DNA from: a virus
Length of the DNA stretch: 39,851 nt
Virus record (IMG/VR): IMGVR_UViG_3300030419_004974
Coordinates: 1-39,851 of that record
Reading direction: 5' to 3' (one strand)
Made by a program: the position numbers and the translations under genes. The stretch's first letter is position 1. Each line of letters begins with the position of its first letter. The notes under the pieces are model-generated. The model had not been told where the DNA came from, ran no database searches, and was given only the letters and a program-made list of their open reading frames with translations. Below, piece by piece: positions 32,777 through 39,851 of the stretch.

Positions 32777-33361
32777 TTACTCGAAAAAGCCTTTTGTTTT
32801 CCTTTTCTCGGCTTCTTCTTTTTTATAGGGAAATAGCTTATTTAGTTTACTTTGCCTTTCCCTGCATCCGCAGTCCTTATTAAAAGCACCAAACACTGTC
32901 TTTGTCATCTTTTTTATTCCTGTAGCTTTTGTTATTTTAGCTACAGTATCTCCTAACCCCCTTGATTCAGAGGGTATTTCTGGGTCTCCCATAAAGAATC
33001 CTGACATATCTTCTTCTTGCGAATCATAAGATTCCTCTGCCTTTATTTCTTTCTCTTCTTCTTTTTTGATTATTTTTTGAACTAGTGTTTGCATTGGCCC
33101 GTGTCCATTCTCCCACATTTCAAAGTAATCCATTCTTGTTCTACAAAGTTTTTGCAAAGACGGACTCTTCATGCATTGATGTCTATCGCAAAATACAGTA
33201 CCTTCTTTCATGCTACATTGGCATGGTGTAGATGGTGGTCTTTCAGGAGGTTTATAGTCATAATTTTCCTTCTTTGAATCGAAAACCTGAAAACGATTCT
33301 TTTTAGGATATTTATTTTCTAGCGGGTTTGTGTCTTCATCACTCTTTAAAAATCCTGTCAT
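32777..33361 (-). CDS. Cys/His-motif protein in the virion block
   Basis: A 194-residue protein with two metal-like sites: C47, C49, C58, H61, C63 and C73 in a CQC...CDRHQC...LC setting followed by YFEMWENGHGP, and CGCRERQSKLN (C164, C166) near the C-terminus. Between them lies a charged Glu/Lys-rich, probably coiled segment. No family assigned; it may be a zinc-binding structural or assembly protein. Confidence 0.55.
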   Translation of the reverse strand: MTGFLKSDEDTNPLENKYPKKNRFQVFDSKKENYDYKPPERPPSTPCQCSMKEGTVFCDRHQCMKSPSLQKLCRTRMDYFEMWENGHGPMQTLVQKIIKKEEEKEIKAEESYDSQEEDMSGFFMGDPEIPSESRGLGDTVAKITKATGIKKMTKTVFGAFNKDCGCRERQSKLNKLFPYKKEEAEKRKTKGFFE

Positions 33362-33379
33362 TCTTAATTAACCTTTCTT

Positions 33380-34036
33380 TTACTCATCCTCATCTGGAGT
33401 TTCTGTAATAGTTACTTGAATTACAGAGTCGCCATGTAAGCCAAGTGCTAGTTCCATATCCATTAAAGTTGGGCCTTGATAACTATGCCAACATTTATCC
33501 TCACATGCATGATATATTAAAGGGCCTCTATCATTACAACATATCTGTTGAAAATTTAAATAATATTCTAAATTAACTGGATAGTTGCTATTTGCCTGTC
33601 TGCAATCATTCATTGGTGCGGGATAGTCCACAACAATATCAAAAGATCCACCATGTCTACTCCAGACAGACCTCCAATGCATATCTGAAAATTTGTCATA
33701 ACCCTCATTTTCTTTATGCGCTTCTGTATCTATTTGTGGCGCATATATAACACCTTTAAAATTTCTTGGCGCTAGCCCAATAGCTACATCGTTTCCCATA
33801 ACCATAGCCTCTAAAGAAGATAGTTTTTCTAGCCTGTCTCTTTGGCTAATGATGTTTGTTTTGTTATCTTCCCTAGAATGAGCATCAGATTTTCCTATTG
33901 AATTAGAGATAACTGTACCCTTTGCAATTTCTGTGCATTCTTCTGGTGTTCTCGCTTGCAAAGGGGCGTCCACTCCTGCGTAACCTTTAGTTTGAGGTTC
34001 TACACATTCAAAAGAATAAATAGCTCTTGCTGTCAT
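33380..34036 (-). CDS. Probable virion protein
   Basis: A 218-residue protein with several cysteines (for example QQICCNDRG and HACEDKCWH) and no signal or membrane segment. AAGGAG precedes ATG and overlaps the stop of the giant upstream gene. The Cys-rich character matches the giant neighbour, suggesting the same virion structure. Function unknown. Confidence 0.5.
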   Translation of the reverse strand: MTARAIYSFECVEPQTKGYAGVDAPLQARTPEECTEIAKGTVISNSIGKSDAHSREDNKTNIISQRDRLEKLSSLEAMVMGNDVAIGLAPRNFKGVIYAPQIDTEAHKENEGYDKFSDMHWRSVWSRHGGSFDIVVDYPAPMNDCRQANSNYPVNLEYYLNFQQICCNDRGPLIYHACEDKCWHSYQGPTLMDMELALGLHGDSVIQVTITETPDEDE

Positions 34037-34046
34037 GTTTTACTCC

Positions 34047-37000
34047 TTATGGCGTGCTTTCTGTTCCACCAGTGCCAACAGCGGAAATGGTTGATATTGC
34101 GTTAAGTCTAGAATTTGATGTGCTAGGTGTTCCACCAGTTGCAATAGGTTTAACGGTGGCTACTGCGTTCATACCTGCTTCGCCAAATCTTGTTACCGTT
34201 CCTTGACCTTGTACTGTTGCGGATGCGTTAAGTGTGCTTTGTCCTAATTTGATTAGTGTACCCCAAGCTTCAGACCAGCCCGTGGGAAAGAGTTCAGCTT
34301 CTCCTCCATGATTCATCTGGCCAGTTGCTTCGATTGTTGCTTCGCAGTGCAGTGAGGCTTCATTTTTGTCAATATCCCCATCTGCCTTTATTTTAGCTTC
34401 TGCTTTCAACTCTGCTGCAAAATTAGGGGGATAACCGCGATAAACAATACCTTCGTCTAAACTATGACACTCTTCTTCAGTTAGGTGTAGGTTTTCTCCA
34501 ATCCATATGTGAGATGAAGGACAATCTCTTTTTTGAATAAGTTCTTTGCTATCCCGATAAACAACAGCTTCTCCAGCTTTGAAAGCCCACCAAGGTTTAC
34601 TCTCATCACCTAAATGAACACACTCTCCATAAGAATCTGGTCTTTGATCTAAACACTTTGTATATTCACCTGATGGTCTATTAGTCCTTCCAGCCATTCT
34701 TCCAATACTTAAGAAGAATTCAACTGAGTCTATTTCGTGATAGGTTGCTATTCCTTCTTCAACAATTTCTTCATTAGTTTTATCCTTGACTCCTGTCTTA
34801 TAGTCAAATATTTCTGGGAATTCTTGGTCGATTATTGTGGCGTCTACACATCTTCCTTCTTTATATGTTTGTAACCAATCTGCATACTTATTGTAATCAT
34901 TCTTAAAGTATTCTAACTTTCTAGATCTGTACGCTTCGTTTATTTGGCTTTCTTCCCCACCCTTCATCCAAGACCATCCAAGGTGAGAATTTTGATTACA
35001 AGTTGCTTCATCCTTTGGCATTTCATGGCGAACTTCTGATAAATCGTACACCCAATCTAATTTGGTTTTGTCTGAAGTTCTTGATGTTGGTTTAAATTGG
35101 GATAAATTTGATCGAAGCTTGTTTGCGTCATGAGTTGCTGAAAACGGATTCATTTCTCCATGTAGAGCAAATTCATATTCTTTGTCGGATACTTCTCCAA
35201 ACCAAATCCATCCTGCTTCTTCACAATCTTCTCTATTTATGTAATCAGCATGTTGACACGCCCTCTTTCTAGCAACATAGCTTCCATCGGCAGGGCCAAG
35301 AGGACATCTAAACTCTGCTCGACGTTCAGGATTTTCTTTGTTTGGCCCCTCTGTGACTTCTATACATTCTAAACACTGACCGTTTGGATTCGCATCGCTT
35401 GGTGGATCACATGGTTCTTCTAGGAAAAACCCATTCAATCTACACCCAACCGGACAACCTTCTGAGAACCCCTTTACTTCATCTTCTATTTTTTTCGGTG
35501 ATAGGTTATCAGGGTCTGCATACACGCCGTTTCCTTCTTGGCTGTCATTTCTTCTTCCTACAACCCAACTTCCCTTAAACACACTTTCACATATATATTG
35601 ATCAGCTTCGCTGTCTTCAAATACTTGAACCCATTTTCCATTTTTCTTGAAGACTAAATCTGGAACTCCATCACCTTCACTTTGCTGTTTTTCTAAGCTT
35701 GCAAACGAACACTCTGCTTCATTAGTGATAAAATCTCCATTGGCATCTTTTATCCATTTGGAAGTTTCCCCTAGCACTGTGTCAACACATCTTCCTTCAT
35801 TACACTCATTAATATTTAATTCCAACTTTCCTTTGCAGTAACCCATTCTTGAGCCTTTGCAAGTTGCTGGATAGGTAACGCTACCACTAATTACAATCTT
35901 TTCTCCATCATTAATATCGTTTGTATAGTGAGTAACGGCTTTGGTGTATAAGAAATTTGGAATCCATATATGACCTTCTTCTTCGCATAGATCTTTAGGG
36001 GAAACAGCCTTCCATTCTCCTCCCCTAGCTATACATTCCATTTTGTCTGTAATTGCCTCTTGGGTGTCTGGATTTCCTATAGTACATCTGTATATTAAAG
36101 AAATTCCTTCACGAGAGTATCCATTTAATGAGGCATCTGTACAATATCCATTTTTATCTGATTCCTCATCATACACATTGTGGAATTCATTTATTGCTAC
36201 AGGTTCAACTGCTTGTATTTCTGGTATTGGGGTTGTAGTTCCATCTCCCATTGCCTCTTCTCTAAATCTAAACATCCTGTTCAGGTTGTCCATGGTAGGA
36301 AGTGGGCCAACTCTTCCCGGTTGACTTAATGATGTAGCTGGGTCTAATCTGAGACTTTCTGTATTTTTTGGCCCCATAAGCATCCCCTTGGGCCATTTAT
36401 CTGAGATGGTTGAGTGAGTTTGAGTGTCAACTGGCCAAGGCTTTATTCCATAGGGCTGAGCCATGTCAAGATTGATTAACATGTCCATATCTTCAAGATT
36501 AACAGCTCCACTTCTATCAAATATCCTTAAGTGCCTGCTCTTTCTTGGGTTTTTAGTTATCAAAGCTCCTACATTAGCAACCTTTACCTCCATAAACTCG
36601 CCGTTACCACGACCTTTATCACCGTTTTCGTCTGCGGGATTGTTTCCATACGGAATTCCTTCATGTTCTGTATAAAGGATTTCATGTCTTGCACCATATG
36701 AATCACTAACAAACTTTCTGGTAGAAGTTTTACATCCAGTAATTATCGTACCACCCGCTGGCAGGTATGGGTTTAGAGATTTGTTACTTCTAGAGTATGA
36801 ACCAAACGTGTCGTTTTCTGCTTCTGAAAGGTTTGCTATTCCTATTCCAACCATAGCATGAGATACCGTGTATCCGCTATCATCTGTTGCGTGTTCGCAG
36901 TGTTGCTGTCCTGCCGGATAAGCTCTAACGACAAGAGTTCCCTCTCCTGTTTTAGGATTTACATCTTTAACGTAATAAACAGTGAAATTTTCAGAAGGTT

Positions 37001-39851
37001 TTTCAGGATATATATCCATACCAAGAGCGCTACATTTGTGTTTTATATCTCCTCCTTGAGAACAAGCAACCGCCCCACTCCACAAAGGCCCATCAAGATG
37101 AAAAGGTTTATCTTGGTGGTTATATGTACAACACGCAACATTTACACAAGGCCCTCTTGGGCCAGCCATTGATGAGTCTAGACATCTACCAGCAAAGGTA
37201 AATTTTCTTTCTAAAGGACTAGGCCCTCTTGCTTGTTCACGAGCTGGAGTTTTGCTATCTGATGTGTCTTGAATAGGTTTAGTCCAGTCACCAACAACAC
37301 TTCTCTTAGAGAAACAACCTCGCTTATAAATAGGTGGCGCTCCTGAAGTGCCATTTGGAGATCTATCAGTTCTAAGGGTTTCAGAAGACATGAAATTGGT
37401 AAATGTACAATTTGTAATTTCAGCCCATAATTGCAACCCATTGTTTCTGTAATCAGTTGCTTGGTCAAAACCTCCTTGTATAGCTCTTGCATCACCATCT
37501 GGATAAGCTAATATTGAAGGAACTGAAGATCCACACCCTAGAACAAGTCTAATAAAGTGACCATCTTGAGGAATTGATGGTTCTTTAACACGTCTGAATT
37601 TAAGGGGGTAGCCTCCATCAGCAAGTGCGTTTATAGGTCTGCCAGCCATCTCAGATTGAGACATGTCGCAAGCATCACAATCTGCGTTAATTGCAACAAG
37701 TTCATCAGAAGGAACAACGCCCTCACCGTCAGGGCGACAATTTGAAGGCCATTTAAATCTATGTTGACCAAGATCGCATTGGTGTGTTCCAACAGTGTTC
37801 ATCAATGTCCATTCAGATCTCCAAACCACGCCATCAAATTTCATACTTGTGCTTATTGAGCCTAGACCCGGACAAGTTTCTGCAACTGGTGCGGCTGAAT
37901 TTGGAATATCATAACAAGAGGCGTCAGCGTCCGTCGTGATTTTGGTGTGTCCACACCCAGAAGATCCTTCAAACCACGTTTCTGTGTCTTGTGCAGAAAC
38001 TTCAATCCATGTGTAATCATCTCCCTCACAACCCTGTGTCCATGTACAAGGAGATTGGTTACTATCACAAGCTCCCCCTGCTGATATGAGTGTTGTACAA
38101 TCATCTTCATTTGATGCGGATACATTTTTTCCATCTTTGTCTTTACAACTAGAGTGTTGGGGTATATCAACCGTTTCTCCAGTAGCAGTTAATGTACATC
38201 TTGATCTATTGCAGTCTTGTTCTGTAGCGCCATCTTCAGATTTTGACTTTCCATCAACTAAATTGCCATCCGAGTCACGACACCCACCTCGATTATCCAA
38301 TTCCTCACAACTAGCGTCGGGAAGATCACCATATACCGTGTCGCCTTCACACTCTAATGCAACATTGTTTGGAAAACATGTACATGGTTCCATTTCCCAT
38401 TTGTGATGCTTTGTATCAGGCCAACCGCCCGTGCTATACTCAGTGCAAGTGGCTGTAACATTACCAACATTTACAGAAGTACCTGCGGTTCGACTATCAC
38501 AAGACTTGCCTTGGTCAGTTAAGCACTGAATAACTTCTTTGCATGTTGGATAAGCATAAGTACACCCGTATGTACTGTGGTCTTGTGCGTTATAAAGACA
38601 TTCACATCCGGGGCAACAGCTTTCTCCATCGTAACCTACTGGCCCTAAAAAAGAATCTTTATCACGAATAGGTACTTTGTTTTGAGAAGAATAAACATCT
38701 GAACATCTTCTGCAATTAGTTGTTCCATGAACTATCATCTTTCTTAGGAACATTTGGCAAGTGTCTTCTATGTCTTTGCCATCTTTGTATTCTTCCAATT
38801 TCATTATAGGGGTGAATGTTCCACCTGCTTCTTGGCAAGGTTGTCTTTTATGCGCCCCTACAAAACTTAATGGTTTGTCACTTTTTAGACAGGCTCCAAA
38901 ATTGCCCTCAGTTTCTCCATCTTGAACTTTTTTCAGGTCTTTCTTACACGCTTCAAGATCTTTCATATCACAAGGATGTGATCCGTCGCTACAACACCAA
39001 CCATCGTATCTTGGCCCATTGGCACACTCATCAAAGCCGCAGCCTATAACATTTAGTATTGAACTACTCTGGCCGGTTAACGTAGCCGTGAGATGTTCTG
39101 GCATAAAATGGTCACAACAAACTGGGCAAGTACCTTTTTGCTCAATTTGTACATAGTAATCATTTGCCCTATCTTCCCATTTGTATCCCGGCCCTCCAAA
39201 GCCAAATCTATACATGTCATCTAAAGTGTCTTGCCCTAAATGACCTACATAGCCAGCTTCTATTCCAGCATCTTGCCTTGAATTGACAAGCATTAAATCC
39301 CCGGTGAACGGACAGGTTCTATATACGCCAACGGTTGGAACACCAAGTGTATTTGTTGAGCTGTCACTGAGACTAGTGTCCATGTCAGCTATGCTTTTCC
39401 ATTGCGCTTGGATATAACATGCTTCAAAGTTTGGATTGTTAATATCCGTTTGCTCTACGCAGTCGTTGTATCTAACAGTTAAGACCGCTTTCTTCCAAGT
39501 GCCTCCCATTTGTTCACATTGGTCTTGGTTTTTTGCATCGCTCTCATTTTCTCCTTGGAAACACTTTGAGTGCTTTTCTTCACAGGCTTTTTGGCTTTTT
39601 GTCACATCTTCAGTGATATAAACTTTACCGGCCCCATCTTGGCACTGCCTTGCAAATACGCTATTTCCATCTGGAACAAAAGTGTGATATGTATTAGCTA
39701 ATAAAATACAGTCATCTTTTGTCAGCAATGATTTTTCGTCACCGAACGGATCTTCAAAAATCATACATGTTCCATAATTTGAACAGAAGGCTTCCCCTTC
39801 AACCTTTTTGGTGTCAGGATTGTCTTTTAAATTTTGTTCGGTTATCCACCT
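34047..39851 (-). CDS. Giant Cys-rich virion protein, 5'-truncated by window edge
   Basis: The frame is open to the right edge, so at least 1934 residues are encoded and the N-terminus is missing. Many cysteine-centred short modules of the form (E/D)xxC(x2-4)GxW recur (for example QCEQMGGTWKK, ECIARGGEWKA, DCEEAGWIWFG, ICESVFKGSWVVG). A duplicated Cys block lies at 38090-38355 and beta-rich Ala/Thr repeats end the protein. There is no enzyme domain seen. It most likely forms a tail, fibre or adhesion structure, in a virion or possibly on the host surface. Confidence 0.75.
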   Translation of the reverse strand, partial: RWITEQNLKDNPDTKKVEGEAFCSNYGTCMIFEDPFGDEKSLLTKDDCILLANTYHTFVPDGNSVFARQCQDGAGKVYITEDVTKSQKACEEKHSKCFQGENESDAKNQDQCEQMGGTWKKAVLTVRYNDCVEQTDINNPNFEACYIQAQWKSIADMDTSLSDSSTNTLGVPTVGVYRTCPFTGDLMLVNSRQDAGIEAGYVGHLGQDTLDDMYRFGFGGPGYKWEDRANDYYVQIEQKGTCPVCCDHFMPEHLTATLTGQSSSILNVIGCGFDECANGPRYDGWCCSDGSHPCDMKDLEACKKDLKKVQDGETEGNFGACLKSDKPLSFVGAHKRQPCQEAGGTFTPIMKLEEYKDGKDIEDTCQMFLRKMIVHGTTNCRRCSDVYSSQNKVPIRDKDSFLGPVGYDGESCCPGCECLYNAQDHSTYGCTYAYPTCKEVIQCLTDQGKSCDSRTAGTSVNVGNVTATCTEYSTGGWPDTKHHKWEMEPCTCFPNNVALECEGDTVYGDLPDASCEELDNRGGCRDSDGNLVDGKSKSEDGATEQDCNRSRCTLTATGETVDIPQHSSCKDKDGKNVSASNEDDCTTLISAGGACDSNQSPCTWTQGCEGDDYTWIEVSAQDTETWFEGSSGCGHTKITTDADASCYDIPNSAAPVAETCPGLGSISTSMKFDGVVWRSEWTLMNTVGTHQCDLGQHRFKWPSNCRPDGEGVVPSDELVAINADCDACDMSQSEMAGRPINALADGGYPLKFRRVKEPSIPQDGHFIRLVLGCGSSVPSILAYPDGDARAIQGGFDQATDYRNNGLQLWAEITNCTFTNFMSSETLRTDRSPNGTSGAPPIYKRGCFSKRSVVGDWTKPIQDTSDSKTPAREQARGPSPLERKFTFAGRCLDSSMAGPRGPCVNVACCTYNHQDKPFHLDGPLWSGAVACSQGGDIKHKCSALGMDIYPEKPSENFTVYYVKDVNPKTGEGTLVVRAYPAGQQHCEHATDDSGYTVSHAMVGIGIANLSEAENDTFGSYSRSNKSLNPYLPAGGTIITGCKTSTRKFVSDSYGARHEILYTEHEGIPYGNNPADENGDKGRGNGEFMEVKVANVGALITKNPRKSRHLRIFDRSGAVNLEDMDMLINLDMAQPYGIKPWPVDTQTHSTISDKWPKGMLMGPKNTESLRLDPATSLSQPGRVGPLPTMDNLNRMFRFREEAMGDGTTTPIPEIQAVEPVAINEFHNVYDEESDKNGYCTDASLNGYSREGISLIYRCTIGNPDTQEAITDKMECIARGGEWKAVSPKDLCEEEGHIWIPNFLYTKAVTHYTNDINDGEKIVISGSVTYPATCKGSRMGYCKGKLELNINECNEGRCVDTVLGETSKWIKDANGDFITNEAECSFASLEKQQSEGDGVPDLVFKKNGKWVQVFEDSEADQYICESVFKGSWVVGRRNDSQEGNGVYADPDNLSPKKIEDEVKGFSEGCPVGCRLNGFFLEEPCDPPSDANPNGQCLECIEVTEGPNKENPERRAEFRCPLGPADGSYVARKRACQHADYINREDCEEAGWIWFGEVSDKEYEFALHGEMNPFSATHDANKLRSNLSQFKPTSRTSDKTKLDWVYDLSEVRHEMPKDEATCNQNSHLGWSWMKGGEESQINEAYRSRKLEYFKNDYNKYADWLQTYKEGRCVDATIIDQEFPEIFDYKTGVKDKTNEEIVEEGIATYHEIDSVEFFLSIGRMAGRTNRPSGEYTKCLDQRPDSYGECVHLGDESKPWWAFKAGEAVVYRDSKELIQKRDCPSSHIWIGENLHLTEEECHSLDEGIVYRGYPPNFAAELKAEAKIKADGDIDKNEASLHCEATIEATGQMNHGGEAELFPTGWSEAWGTLIKLGQSTLNASATVQGQGTVTRFGEAGMNAVATVKPIATGGTPSTSNSRLNAISTISAVGTGGTESTP
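34050..34415 (-). repeat. C-terminal beta-type peptide repeats in the giant protein
   Basis: The last 122 residues contain five imperfect copies of an xAxATVxxxG-type strand: AEAKIKADG, CEATIEATG, NASATVQGQG, NAVATVKPIATGG and NAISTISAVGTGG. The spacing is about 20-25 residues. Such stacked repeats form beta-structures in phage fibres and surface proteins. Confidence 0.6.
38090..38355 (-). repeat. Tandem Cys-block duplication in the giant protein
   Basis: Two adjacent units are similar: unit one (38355-38211) runs CEGDTVYGDLPDASC...CRDSDGNLV...TEQDC; unit two (38205-38090) runs CTLTATGETVDIPQHSSC...KDKDGKNV...EDDC. Cysteine spacing and the DSDG/DKDG core are kept, while unit two is shorter. 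Confidence 0.55.

Noticed and set aside
36043-36324. Plus-strand ORF of 93 codons within the giant protein gene
   Set aside because: It is a shadow of the minus-strand coding frame, with Ser/Pro/Leu-rich composition expected from the reverse of the Cys/Glu-rich protein, and lacks a good ribosome-binding site. The same applies to other plus-strand ORFs between 35384 and 39621.
1-39851. tRNA genes or CRISPR arrays
   Set aside because: There are no intergenic stretches over 100 nt to hold them, and no spaced direct DNA repeats or cloverleaf sequences were seen by eye.

Overview
The window looks like part of a tailed double-stranded DNA phage genome (Caudoviricetes) with low GC content, by eye a little under 40%. 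The evidence is very tight gene packing, a complete phage-type replication and recombination set, and a block of virion-like genes on the opposite strand. No integrase, ribosomal, tRNA or core bacterial genes were seen. The host cannot be read from the sequence. Start codons include TTG and GTG, and many stops overlap the next start.

Layout. (1) 1-15546, plus strand: one continuous operon-like run with almost no spacing. In order it encodes dUTPase (cut by the window edge), PhoH, several zinc-ribbon and unknown small proteins, a RecA/UvsX-type recombinase, a Vsr-like nuclease, a possible UvsY-like mediator, a DnaB-type helicase, a short DnaG-type primase, a dNMP kinase, two PD-(D/E)XK nucleases, and a DnaE-type DNA polymerase III alpha. 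The polymerase is split into two genes, separated by a small ORF, a DnaQ-like exonuclease and a TylF-like methyltransferase. (2) 15547-15620: the first real gap, holding a near-consensus sigma70 promoter. (3) 15621-31985, plus strand: SSB and a sigma factor, then a long glycan locus. It has seven recognisable glycosyltransferases of five fold classes, one glycosyltransferase-like protein, a sugar nucleotidyltransferase, three extended short-chain dehydrogenases (SDRs) and two methyltransferase-like proteins. A Vsr-like/NUMOD endonuclease and a SAP-Rad52-like annealing protein sit near its end. (4) 31964-32002: a strong rho-independent terminator for the minus strand at the convergent junction. 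(5) 32022-39851, minus strand: four probable virion proteins, including a Cys-rich protein of at least 1934 residues that runs off the right edge.

How the genes fit together. The first run supplies nucleotides, unwinding, priming, synthesis and RecA-type recombination. SSB and sigma head the second transcription unit, so the phage may reprogram transcription as it starts its glycan genes. The glycan genes probably make or transfer a sugar structure, onto the virion, the host surface or possibly DNA. The target cannot be decided from sequence.

The most unusual points are the split polymerase with its proofreading-type exonuclease in between; the size and diversity of the glycan operon; a GDP-fucose-synthase relative lacking two catalytic residues; a glycosyltransferase with an internal zinc ribbon; a Cys4 domain fused to a degenerate GT-A domain; and the giant Cys-rich repeat protein.
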